DNA of 64,000 nt from positions 1,302,001 to 1,366,000 of the forward strand of contig NZ_JBAWKC010000001.1 of NCBI RefSeq assembly GCF_044003965.1. The letters run 5' to 3'. Made by a program: the position numbers and the translations under genes. The notes below the pieces were generated by a model. That model was not told the DNA's origin and ran no database searches. It saw only the letters and a list, made by a program, of their open reading frames with translations. This DNA is from Yeosuana aquiaggeris. Lineage in GTDB: Bacteria; Bacteroidota; Bacteroidia; Flavobacteriales; Flavobacteriaceae. Positions 32,544 to 40,860 of the stretch are shown in pieces. Each line of letters starts with the position of its first letter. The stretch's first letter is position 1.

Positions 32544-32885
32544 ATGGAACAACACTATAAATTATACCGGGTAAAAGAATTAGCAGACAATGATGACGAT
32601 TTCATTGGTGCTTTGGCACAAGCATTTTTAGAAGAAGTACCAGAAGATGCCGAACGGCTAAAAAAGGCGGTTGCTGAAAAAGATTACCATAATGCCTATC
32701 AGGCAGCTCATAAAATGAAACCAACCGTTGATTTATTCGAGTTAGGAGTTCTTGATACCCTAATTGAGGTCCAGGATTGGGGAAAATTTCAAAAAACGGA
32801 ACTTGACATAACGGATCAATTAGCTGTTGTTTTAAATGCTGTTGACTTGGCAGTGAATGAGATCAGATCAGATTTTAATTTATAA
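32544..32885 (+). CDS. Stand-alone Hpt (histidine phosphotransfer) domain protein
   Basis: This 113-residue helical protein is of the Hpt type. The phosphorylatable histidine is His56 in AAYQAAHKMKPTVDLFEL-like context (QAAHKMKPTVDLFEL). The conserved Gly/Leu region follows, as in the four-helix bundle. Hpt proteins carry phosphate between receiver domains and histidine kinases. No kinase or receiver gene is adjacent. It starts at the base after the FAH gene stop and ends one base into cinA (TAATG), so translation is probably coupled with cinA. Confidence 0.82.
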   Translation: MEQHYKLYRVKELADNDDDFIGALAQAFLEEVPEDAERLKKAVAEKDYHNAYQAAHKMKPTVDLFELGVLDTLIEVQDWGKFQKTELDITDQLAVVLNAVDLAVNEIRSDFNL

Positions 32886-34135
32886 TGTTAGCAGAGATAA
32901 TCACTATTGGTGATGAACTTCTTATAGGACAAGTTATTGATACCAACTCTGCGTTTATAGCTAAAGAGCTTAATAAAATAGGTGTTTCAGTATATCAAAT
33001 CACCTCTGTTCAAGATGATAAAAACCACATATTAACGGCTTTTAAAGATGCCGAAAGTCGCGTAGATATTATCATTATTACGGGTGGTTTAGGACCAACT
33101 AAAGATGATATTACTAAAAAGACTATTTCTGAATATTTCAATGACACCTTAGTTTTGGATGAATCTGTGTTGAAAAATATTGAAAATATTTGGAAACAAC
33201 ACCTTAGGCAAACATTATTACAGGTTAATAAAGATCAGGCTTTAGTGCCTTCAAAAGCAAAGGTGCTAATGAATATTCATGGCACAGCACCCGGTATGTG
33301 GCTTGAAAAAGGAGAGAAAGTTTTTGTGTCACTTCCGGGAGTTCCTTATGAAATGAAAGCATTAATTCAATCTGAAGTTTTGCCAAAACTAACAAGGAAG
33401 TATCATTTGCCTTTTATTTTGCATAAAACTTTACTCGTTTATGGTTTGGGTGAAAGTACTTTAGCTGATAAAATTGAATCTTGGGAAGATGCTTTGCCAA
33501 GTTTTGTAAAACTGGCATACCTACCTGATTTAGGAAGAGTTCGATTGCGATTATCAGCAAAAGGATTTGATAAAGAAAAAATTACATTGGAAGTTCAGAA
33601 ACAAATTGACGCTGTTTTACCTTTAATAAAAGACCATTTTGTTGGTTTTGAGGATGAAGACGGAGCTGTTGAATCTATCATAGCTAAACAATTAACGGCA
33701 TTAGGGCAAACATTGGCGGTTGCAGAAAGTTGTACCGGTGGTAAGATCGCAGAACGTTTTACAAGTCATGCGGGGGCTTCAAATTATTTTAAAGGTAGCG
33801 TGGTAAGTTACGCAACCGATTCAAAAATTAAGGTATTAGGTGTTTCAAAAGATATAATTGAAGATAATTCTGTGGTAAGTTATCAGGTTGCTGAAGCCAT
33901 GGCTAAGCAAGTACTGCAATTATTTAATTCAGATTATGCGATTGCTACTACGGGTAATGCTGGCCCAACAAAAGGAGATTCTGCCGCAGAAGTAGGCACT
34001 GTTTTTATTGCTATAGCTACTAAAACCGAGGTTTACTCAGAAAAATTTATGCTAGGGAATCACCGTGCAAAAGTGATAAATAAGGCCGTAAATAAAGCCT
34101 TTGAAATGCTGTTAAAAGAAATTTTTAAAAATTGA
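32885..34135 (+). CDS. cinA: CinA-family nicotinamide-nucleotide amidohydrolase
   Basis: This 416-residue protein has an N-terminal MoaB-like (COG1058) domain (IITIGDELLIGQVIDTNSAFIAKELNKIG, GGLGPTKDDITKK). The C-terminal CinA amidase domain reads AVAESCTGGKIAERFTSHAGASNYFKGSVVSYAT, then TGNAGPTKG. It belongs to the NMN deamidase group that recycles NMN to nicotinate mononucleotide and repairs damaged nucleotides. It starts one base before the end of the Hpt gene and is the last gene of the operon. Both domains are present at full length. Confidence 0.96.
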   Translation: MLAEIITIGDELLIGQVIDTNSAFIAKELNKIGVSVYQITSVQDDKNHILTAFKDAESRVDIIIITGGLGPTKDDITKKTISEYFNDTLVLDESVLKNIENIWKQHLRQTLLQVNKDQALVPSKAKVLMNIHGTAPGMWLEKGEKVFVSLPGVPYEMKALIQSEVLPKLTRKYHLPFILHKTLLVYGLGESTLADKIESWEDALPSFVKLAYLPDLGRVRLRLSAKGFDKEKITLEVQKQIDAVLPLIKDHFVGFEDEDGAVESIIAKQLTALGQTLAVAESCTGGKIAERFTSHAGASNYFKGSVVSYATDSKIKVLGVSKDIIEDNSVVSYQVAEAMAKQVLQLFNSDYAIATTGNAGPTKGDSAAEVGTVFIAIATKTEVYSEKFMLGNHRAKVINKAVNKAFEMLLKEIFKN

Positions 34136-34146
34136 TATAATTTAGA

Positions 34147-34176
34147 TTGCGATAAATTAAAGATTTTGTATATTTG
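34147..34176 (+). promoter_or_regulatory. Promoter of the rpmB-rpmG-DUF4295 operon
   Basis: TTG at 34147-34149 and TATATTTG at 34169-34176 are separated by 19 bases. Transcription should start near 34180, giving a leader of about 38 bases to rpmB. Confidence 0.75.
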
Positions 34177-34217
34177 CACCTCGTTTTTAAACAACTAAAA
34201 TTTAAAGTTAGAAAATA

Positions 34218-34454
34218 ATGTCAAGAGTTTGTGAACTTACTGGGAAAAAGGCAATGGTTGGTAACAACGTGTCTCACGCAATGAATAGAACTAAACGCAA
34301 ATTTAATGCGAATTTAGTGAAGAAACGTTTTTACATTCCAGAGGATGATAGCTGGGTAACTTTAAAAGTTTCAACATCTGCTTTAAAAACTATTAATAAA
34401 ATAGGTATTACTGCAGCTATAAAAGATGCTAAATCAAAAGGGTTTTTAAAATAA
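34218..34454 (+). CDS. rpmB: 50S ribosomal protein L28
   Basis: This 78-residue ribosomal protein starts MSRVCELTGKKAMVGNNVSHAMNRTKRKFNANLVKKRFYI, the usual L28 N-terminus. It ends with the conserved TLKVSTSALKTINKIG. It is a large-subunit protein. The two rpm genes and the DUF4295 gene follow one another at 25-45 base spacing, as in other Bacteroidota. Confidence 0.97.
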   Translation: MSRVCELTGKKAMVGNNVSHAMNRTKRKFNANLVKKRFYIPEDDSWVTLKVSTSALKTINKIGITAAIKDAKSKGFLK

Positions 34455-34479
34455 TAGCTGTATTTAATAAATAAAAGAA

Positions 34480-34662
34480 ATGGCAAAGAAAGGTAATAGA
34501 ATACAAGTAATATTAGAATGTACTGAACATAAGGAATCTGGACAACCAGGAACCTCAAGATACATTACTACTAAAAATAAAAAGAATACGCCAGATAGAA
34601 TGGAGATTAAAAAATTTAATCCAATTTTAAAGCGTATGACAGTTCACAAAGAAATTAAATAA
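34480..34662 (+). CDS. rpmG: 50S ribosomal protein L33
   Basis: This 60-residue L33 starts MAKKGNRIQVILECTEHK and contains the conserved RYITTKNKKNTPDRMEIKKFNPILKR. It has one cysteine in LECTE and no zinc-type CxxC pair, so this is the zinc-independent form. It is second in the operon after rpmB. Confidence 0.97.
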   Translation: MAKKGNRIQVILECTEHKESGQPGTSRYITTKNKKNTPDRMEIKKFNPILKRMTVHKEIK

Positions 34663-34707
34663 TTAGAGATTTTCGCTTTAGTGAAAATGTCAAATAACAT
34701 ATAAGTC

Positions 34708-34860
34708 ATGGCAAAGAAATCAGTAGCATCGTTACAAACAGGATCCAAAAGATTATCAAAAGCAATAAAAATGGTAAAATCTCCTAAAACTGGAGCTTAC
34801 ATGTTTGTTGAAGCAATTATGGCACCTGAACTAGTAAGCGATTTTTTGAATAAGAAATAA
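34708..34860 (+). CDS. DUF4295 small protein
   Basis: This 50-residue basic protein starts MAKKSVASLQTGSKRLSKAI and ends in EAIMAPELVSDFLNKK. It is a small family that follows rpmB-rpmG in Bacteroidota. Its position and basic charge suggest a ribosome-associated protein, but this is not shown. It lies 45 bases after rpmG, and a terminator stands 24 bases after its stop. Confidence 0.88.
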   Translation: MAKKSVASLQTGSKRLSKAIKMVKSPKTGAYMFVEAIMAPELVSDFLNKK

Positions 34861-34884
34861 GTTTTACTTTTTACATAGCATTAT

Positions 34885-34914
34885 AAAGCCACTTTTTTCG
34901 AAGTGGCTTTTGTT
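34885..34914 (+). terminator. Terminator of the ribosomal protein operon
   Basis: AAAGCCACTT (34885-34894) pairs with AAGTGGCTTT (34901-34910), followed by TGTTTT. Confidence 0.85.
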
Positions 34915-35008
34915 TTATATTTATATTACCTTTAATGACAATTTAACAGTTTTGAACTTCAGGCAAGAAAATTGTTATTTTTAATAACGTAAGTCAAATT
35001 ATTTTTAC

Positions 35009-35962
35009 ATGAGTTTTTTTAAAAAGATTTTTTCATCAGAAAAAAAGGAAACATTAGATAAAGGATTAGAAAAATCAAACACTAATTTTTTCAATAAACT
35101 AAGTAAAGCAGTTGCAGGAAAATCTAAGGTTGATGATGAAGTTTTAGATAATCTTGAAGAAATTTTAGTATCCAGTGATGTTGGTGTGAATACAACCTTG
35201 AAAATTATTGAGCGCATTGAAGAACGAGTTTCTAAAGATAAATATTTAGGAACAGATGAATTAAATCAAATTCTGAGAGAAGAGATAGCTGGATTATTAT
35301 CTGAAACGAATAGTGGAGAGGCTTCAGAATTTATAATTCCACAAGATAAAAAACCTTATGTTATTATGGTGGTTGGTGTCAATGGTGTTGGTAAAACAAC
35401 GACCATTGGTAAATTGGCCAGTCAATTTAAAAAACAAGGTTTAAATGTGGTTTTAGGTGCAGCCGATACGTTTAGGGCTGCCGCCATTGATCAATTGCAA
35501 GTCTGGGCTGATAGAGTGGGTGTTCCTTTGGTAAAACAATCTATGGGAAGTGATCCAGCATCAGTAGCTTTTGATACGCTTAAAAGTGCTGTTACGCAAA
35601 ATGCGGATGTGGTAATTATTGATACCGCCGGGCGTTTGCATAACAAAGTAAATTTAATGAATGAACTAACAAAAGTGAAGCGAGTAATGCAAAAAGTAGT
35701 GGCAGATGCGCCCCATGATGTGATGTTGGTTTTAGATGGTTCTACAGGGCAAAATGCCTTTGAACAAGCCAAGCAATTTACGGCAGCAACAGAAGTTACT
35801 TCATTGGCTGTTACTAAACTTGATGGGACTGCAAAAGGCGGTGTGGTCATTGGTATTTCAGATCAGTTTAAAATACCTGTAAAATATATTGGTGTAGGAG
35901 AAGGAATTGATGATTTGCAGGTTTTTAATAAATATGAGTTTGTAGATTCATTTTTTAAATGA
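35009..35962 (+). CDS. ftsY: Signal recognition particle receptor FtsY
   Basis: FtsY is the membrane-associated GTPase that receives SRP-bound ribosomes. The 317 residues hold a short N-terminal segment instead of the long acidic A domain of E. coli. The NG domain follows with GVNGVGKTTTIGKLA, DTFRAAA, DTAGRLHNK, TKLDGTAKGG and GVGEGIDDL. A near-consensus -7 element (TATTTTTA, 35000-35007) lies immediately before the ATG. It is followed three bases later by a degenerate SRPBCC gene. Confidence 0.97.
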   Translation: MSFFKKIFSSEKKETLDKGLEKSNTNFFNKLSKAVAGKSKVDDEVLDNLEEILVSSDVGVNTTLKIIERIEERVSKDKYLGTDELNQILREEIAGLLSETNSGEASEFIIPQDKKPYVIMVVGVNGVGKTTTIGKLASQFKKQGLNVVLGAADTFRAAAIDQLQVWADRVGVPLVKQSMGSDPASVAFDTLKSAVTQNADVVIIDTAGRLHNKVNLMNELTKVKRVMQKVVADAPHDVMLVLDGSTGQNAFEQAKQFTAATEVTSLAVTKLDGTAKGGVVIGISDQFKIPVKYIGVGEGIDDLQVFNKYEFVDSFFK

Positions 35963-35965
35963 TAA

Positions 35966-36394
35966 ATGAGTTTTACTGTTTACCATAGTTTAATTATAAA
36001 TGCTTCAACCAAACAAGTTTTTGACGCTGTTTCACGTCCAAAGCATTTAAACAATTGGTAGACAATAAAGTGTACGGGTAATCCAATATTAAACGCAGAA
36101 TATAATTTAAATTTTACTGATACGTATAATTGGTTTGGTAAAGTTTCATCATGCATTCTTAATAAATCATTTTATATTTACATGACCAAATCTGATCCTG
36201 ATTGGGATGCCACAACTTTTGGTTTTGAGTTGGAAGAGGTTGATAAGGGGACTTTATTAAAATTTAGCCATGAAAACTGGCAGGAATTAAATCATAATTT
36301 TAAACATTCCTCTTTTTGCTGGGCCATGCTTCTTAATGGCTTAAAAAATTACCTTGAAAACGGAATTGCTATTCCTTTTGAAAAGAGAAACTAA
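35966..36394 (+). pseudogene. SRPBCC/START-like domain protein interrupted by an in-frame amber codon
   Basis: One frame runs from the ATG at 35966 to the TAA at 36392-36394. It is broken only by TAG at 36059-36061 (codon 32), between HLNNW and TIKC. The rest reads as a complete protein of about 142 codons: VFDAVSRPKHLNNW before the stop, and NAEYNLNFTDTYNWFGKVSS, then a C-terminal part ending ENGIAIPFEKRN. The expected residue at codon 32 is Trp (NNWW in similar proteins), so a single TGG-to-TAG change explains the break. It may be a recent pseudogene or a sequencing error. A shorter product from the ATG at 36182 is conceivable. Confidence 0.75.
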
Positions 36395-36453
36395 TATTTT
36401 ATTCACTCAATTAAATAATTGATTTTTACTATTTTTATTAAAAATCTCTATTT

Positions 36454-38163
36454 ATGATAAGATTCACTTTAATCCTCCTACTATTTTTAGTTTGTTCATG
36501 TAAGTATATAAATAAAGAAAAAGACGCTCTGCCTTCATACGATGCTATTGTTGAAAAAACTTCTGATACATTAAGTGTTCTGGAAGATGAAGCACTTACT
36601 GATTCTACAGATATTAGTGCAATATCAGTCAAAGAATTTCGTGAATTTAAAGTGCTTGATTCAAAATATATCAATGTTAATGACCTTTGGAACCCCTTTG
36701 CTAAAGATTTAGAATCGTTTTCTGAAGGGACCTATAATAACCTAAAACCCCTTATTCTGGAACAGGATATTCTTACAATTCAAAAATATATACAAAACGG
36801 GAAATTATCATATGAATTATTAGTTAAATTCTATTTATACCGAATCAGAAAGTTTGACAGGGAGAATGCCTGGTCTTTAAATTCTGTAATATCCTTAAAT
36901 CCAAATGTGATAGTGGAGTCTAAGGAGAAGGACAGGGAACGAAGAAATAAAAAAACAAAGCACCCCATTTTTGGTATGCCTATTTTGTTGAAGGATAATA
37001 TAGATGCTATTGGTATGCCCACAACAGCAGGAGCTGTGGCTTTGAAGGATAATAATGTCAATAAGGATGCCTTTATAGTAGCACAGCTTAAAGATAAAGG
37101 GGCTTTAATTCTGGGAAAGACAAATTTAAGTGAATGGGCTTACTTCTTTTGTGGAGATTGTCCCTCTGGTTATAGTGCTGTTGGTGGACAAACTTTCAAT
37201 CCTTATGGACGTAAAATTATTGACACTGGTGGCTCTAGCTCTGGAAGTGGTGTGGCAGTAGCTGCCAATTTTTGTGTTGCTGCTGTTGGAACTGAAACCT
37301 CAGGTTCTATTTTGTCGCCTTCTAGTCAAAATTCTATAGTAGGATTTAAACCCACTATTGGTTTGTTAAGTAGAAGCGGCATTGTTCCTATATCTTCAAC
37401 ATTGGATACTCCTGGACCTATGACAAAGAATGTTATGGATAATGCATTACTAATGGATGCTATGTTTGGTCCGGATGAGAAAGATAATAAATCAATAGAT
37501 GCTCTCTTAGATAATGGGTTTTATTATGAAAAAATAGTAGTTCCGAATTTAAAAGGGAAGCGTTTTGGTTATTTTGAAGAATCAAAACAAGACTCGTTGT
37601 TTGCTTCAGCTATTGAAGTTTTGAAAAAGCTTGGTGCAGAAATGGTTGTATTGAAACCTGAAACCTTAGAACTTCCAGGTTTTATAAGATTGCTTAATCT
37701 TGATATGAAGAAGGATTTGCCATTTTATTTAAAAGCAAGTGCTCATGACAGTATTTTGGTAACTTCTGTTGAAGATGTTATTGAGTTTAATAAATCAGAT
37801 TCTATAAATAGGATGCCTTATGGGCAAAAATTATTTGAAGGGATTGTTGCAGATAAAGCGACCAATCAAGAACTTGAAGCTATTAAATCAAAATTAAAAA
37901 AGAATGGTCAATTATTTTTTGATACGCCAATGAAAGCAAATAATTTGAATGCCATATTGTCCATAAATAATTACCACGCAGGTTTTGCTGCTGTGGCAGA
38001 ATATCCGGCCATTACAATACCTATGGGATATTCTTCAGATAAAAATGCACCAAAAGGATTGACTTTTATAGGAAAGCGACTCAATGAAAAGTTTTTGTTG
38101 CAATGGGCTTATGCTTATGAGCAAGCTTCAAAAATGAGGAAAATGCCAAAAAATTATAATTAG
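36454..38163 (+). CDS. Amidase family lipoprotein
   Basis: This 569-residue protein has a lipobox near residue 16 (LFLVCSC). The amidase signature follows: the catalytic Lys in GMPILLKDNIDAIGMPTTAG, cis-Ser region GGSSSGSGVAVAANF, and the nucleophile Ser in GTETSGSI. The N-terminal 100 residues before the domain are charged and helical. It is an envelope-located amide hydrolase; the substrate is unknown. The last four bases overlap the serine hydrolase gene, convergent. Confidence 0.9.
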   Translation: MIRFTLILLLFLVCSCKYINKEKDALPSYDAIVEKTSDTLSVLEDEALTDSTDISAISVKEFREFKVLDSKYINVNDLWNPFAKDLESFSEGTYNNLKPLILEQDILTIQKYIQNGKLSYELLVKFYLYRIRKFDRENAWSLNSVISLNPNVIVESKEKDRERRNKKTKHPIFGMPILLKDNIDAIGMPTTAGAVALKDNNVNKDAFIVAQLKDKGALILGKTNLSEWAYFFCGDCPSGYSAVGGQTFNPYGRKIIDTGGSSSGSGVAVAANFCVAAVGTETSGSILSPSSQNSIVGFKPTIGLLSRSGIVPISSTLDTPGPMTKNVMDNALLMDAMFGPDEKDNKSIDALLDNGFYYEKIVVPNLKGKRFGYFEESKQDSLFASAIEVLKKLGAEMVVLKPETLELPGFIRLLNLDMKKDLPFYLKASAHDSILVTSVEDVIEFNKSDSINRMPYGQKLFEGIVADKATNQELEAIKSKLKKNGQLFFDTPMKANNLNAILSINNYHAGFAAVAEYPAITIPMGYSSDKNAPKGLTFIGKRLNEKFLLQWAYAYEQASKMRKMPKNYN

Positions 38164-39266
38164 TTGATTAAAGTATCAATTTTACTCCATAATTCATTGT
38201 CAAAGCCAGAGAGTGCAAATGTTGGATTATCCGGATTGGCAACTTCACCCATTCTGATAACTACTAATTTTTTACTAGGTACTACATAGATTTTCTGGTC
38301 ATTTTTGCCCAAGGCAGCATACATGTCAGCAGGTGCATTCGGAATTAATTGGCCATTAAATTGAACTTGTAAACCAGGTAAATGATAAGTAGTTTTTCCA
38401 TTTAACCACCATAAATAACCATATGCTTCATTGATGGCTTGTGAGGTTGTTGTGGCCTCATTTAAATAACTTTCAGGGACAATTTGTGTGTTCCCCCATT
38501 TGCCTTTGGCGTAAATCATAAGTCCAAAACGAGCCATACTTCTGGTGTTGCTCCAATACACGCTTAAATTATCTAAATCTATCCAATTGCCAGTCATACC
38601 AATCTTATCTCTTAATTTAGTATTAAAATAAGTATTCCAAGATTTATTGCTTGCCGCAGCCACAACATCCTGCATTTTTACATACACATTGTGATAGGCC
38701 CATCGTGTGCCAACTTCAGCTTTATATTGTAGATTGGCTGGCGAGACATCATCACCCAAACTATCATCTAAACCAGAGTTCATAGATAATAGGTTTTTAC
38801 AGGTAATTAAGTTTTCCTTTTCTGGCATTTCGCTGGTCCAACCGATTCCTAAATAATCAGAAACTTTATTATTAATATTTATCAATCCTTCTTCTTGAGC
38901 AATTCCGGAAACAGTTGATGTAAGAGTTTTTCCTGCGCTGGCCCAATACCAAGGGGATGTGCTTGACTGACCATTTAAATAACTTTCAACAACAATTCTG
39001 CCATTAAAAAGTATCATAAAACTTTTAGTATTTTTAAGTTCTAGATAATCTATTAAAGGTTGAAGTTGACTTTCATTCCATCCTAATTCAGCAACAGATA
39101 TTGTCTCCCAAGTGTTAGAATTTAAAGGTGGAAAATAAAGTTGATTATCTGTAGGATTGGGTTCGATTGGACTGTCATTTGATGAGCAACTCAAAAACAA
39201 ATTAATAGCCAGAAGGCAGTATATCCATTTTTTCACAACAGTAGGTTTTAAATTTGAGACTATCAA
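38160..39266 (-). CDS. Serine hydrolase, beta-lactamase/PBP class C-like lipoprotein
   Basis: This 368-residue protein has a lipobox (NLFLSC, Cys27) and a class C-type beta-lactamase fold. The SxxK motif is SAGK in YWASAGKTLTS, and the YxN motif is in YHNVY. A third motif cannot be placed with confidence. Family members include beta-lactamases, D-aminopeptidases and esterases; the reaction is not clear. It is convergent with the amidase gene and overlaps its stop by four bases. The N-terminal MIVSNLKPTVVKKW is a long n-region before the signal peptide. Confidence 0.87.
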   Translation of the reverse strand: MIVSNLKPTVVKKWIYCLLAINLFLSCSSNDSPIEPNPTDNQLYFPPLNSNTWETISVAELGWNESQLQPLIDYLELKNTKSFMILFNGRIVVESYLNGQSSTSPWYWASAGKTLTSTVSGIAQEEGLININNKVSDYLGIGWTSEMPEKENLITCKNLLSMNSGLDDSLGDDVSPANLQYKAEVGTRWAYHNVYVKMQDVVAAASNKSWNTYFNTKLRDKIGMTGNWIDLDNLSVYWSNTRSMARFGLMIYAKGKWGNTQIVPESYLNEATTTSQAINEAYGYLWWLNGKTTYHLPGLQVQFNGQLIPNAPADMYAALGKNDQKIYVVPSKKLVVIRMGEVANPDNPTFALSGFDNELWSKIDTLIN

Positions 39267-39332
39267 ATATATAAAAGGTTTAATATAAAGTTGAATTTCG
39301 TTAACAGAAATCGATAATCGGCAATCATTATG

Positions 39333-39340
39333 TATCTTTG
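39333..39340 (+). promoter_or_regulatory. -7 promoter element of rimO
   Basis: TATCTTTG, followed by C, matches TAnnTTTG and ends 17 bases before the ATG. Confidence 0.6.
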
Positions 39341-39357
39341 CACACTTAAATTTTTGT

Positions 39358-40662
39358 ATGAGAACGAAATCACTTAAAAAGAATAGAATTAATGTTGTAA
39401 CCCTTGGTTGTAGTAAAAATGTCTACGATAGCGAAGTGCTTATGGGGCAATTAAAAGCCAGTGGAAAAGACGTGGTTCATGAAGAGGAAGGTAATATTGT
39501 AGTCATAAATACCTGTGGTTTTATCAATAACGCCAAAGAAGAAAGCATCAATACTATTTTAGAATATGTACAGAAAAAGGAAGATGGTGAAGTTGATAAA
39601 GTGTTTGTAACTGGTTGTTTAAGTGAACGCTATAAACCAGATTTATTAAAAGAAATCCCTAATGTCGATGAATATTTTGGTACTACAGAATTACCGGGTT
39701 TACTTAAGGCCTTAGGCGCAGATTATAGACATGAATTGATAGGTGAGCGTTTAACTACCACACCAAAAAACTACGCTTATTTAAAAATTGCTGAAGGTTG
39801 TGACAGGCCATGTAGTTTTTGCGCCATTCCATTAATGCGCGGAAAACATAAATCAACACCTATAGAAGATTTAATTACTGAAGCAGAAAAACTGGCTGCT
39901 AAAGGGGTTAAAGAACTTATATTAATTGCTCAAGATTTAACCTATTATGGTTTAGATTTGTATAAAAAACGAAACCTTGCTGAATTGCTTGAAGCATTGG
40001 TAAAAGTGGAAGGTATTGAGTGGATTCGTTTGCATTATGCCTTTCCAACAGGTTTTCCTATGGATGTGCTAGACGTAATGAACCGCGAACCAAAAATTTG
40101 TAATTATTTAGATATTCCATTACAACATATTTCTGACAGCATTCTTAAAAGTATGCGACGTGGCACTACTAAAGAGAAAACAACAAGATTATTAAAGGAA
40201 TTTAGAGTGGCTGTCCCAGATATGACTATCAGAACGACTTTAATTGTGGGTTATCCTGGAGAAACTGAAGAGGATTATCAAGAACTTAAACGATGGGTAC
40301 AAGAGATGCGTTTTGAACGTTTAGGATGTTTTACCTATTCTCATGAAGAAAATACGCATGCTTATAATTTAGAAGATAATGTTCCTGAAGAAGTGAAACA
40401 AGAACGGGCCAATGAAATTATGGAGATACAGGCGCAGATTTCATGGGAATTAAATCAGGAAAAAATTGGTAAAACTTTTAAAGTGGTTATTGACAGAAAA
40501 GAAGGTAATTACTTTGTTGGGCGTACTGAATATGATTCACCTGACGTAGACAACGAAGTATTGATTGATGCTACTAAAACTTATTTAAAAACAGGCGAGT
40601 TTACAACTGTTAAAATTACTGAAGCAGCAGATTTTGATTTATATGCTGATGTATTAAATTAA
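39358..40662 (+). CDS. rimO: Ribosomal protein S12 methylthiotransferase RimO
   Basis: RimO adds a methylthio group to an aspartate of ribosomal protein S12. The 434 residues contain the N-terminal UPF0004 domain with three cysteines (TLGCSKN, NTCGFI, VTGCL). The radical SAM CX3CX2C follows in GCDRPCSFCAIPLMRGKHKS, and a C-terminal TRAM domain. RimO rather than MiaB is indicated by SKNVYDSEVLMGQL and by the GKHKS version of the motif following the cluster. Confidence 0.95.
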   Translation: MRTKSLKKNRINVVTLGCSKNVYDSEVLMGQLKASGKDVVHEEEGNIVVINTCGFINNAKEESINTILEYVQKKEDGEVDKVFVTGCLSERYKPDLLKEIPNVDEYFGTTELPGLLKALGADYRHELIGERLTTTPKNYAYLKIAEGCDRPCSFCAIPLMRGKHKSTPIEDLITEAEKLAAKGVKELILIAQDLTYYGLDLYKKRNLAELLEALVKVEGIEWIRLHYAFPTGFPMDVLDVMNREPKICNYLDIPLQHISDSILKSMRRGTTKEKTTRLLKEFRVAVPDMTIRTTLIVGYPGETEEDYQELKRWVQEMRFERLGCFTYSHEENTHAYNLEDNVPEEVKQERANEIMEIQAQISWELNQEKIGKTFKVVIDRKEGNYFVGRTEYDSPDVDNEVLIDATKTYLKTGEFTTVKITEAADFDLYADVLN

Positions 40663-40681
40663 GGATGTCGTTTAACATAAT

Positions 40682-40720
40682 GATATGTATTGTTTGAATG
40701 ATTTATCTCAGCTGTTAAAC
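40682..40720. repeat. Dispersed short repeat, copy A
   Basis: Bases 40689-40720 match 51427-51458 at 28 of 32 positions, both in the same orientation and in intergenic DNA (after rimO, and between the GT39 gene and pyrG). The match weakens on both sides. The 198-base gap holds nothing else recognisable. Confidence 0.5.
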
Positions 40721-40860
40721 CAAGTTATTCCAAAATTTGTACAAAGTCAATTCTTCTAAAAGATTTAAAAGTTTTCGTTACAGATGTAATAACTACGACA
40801 GAGGTAAAACTTTATGGCGTTTGATTTCAGAATGGATTACTGTTTTTTTAATTGAGAAAA

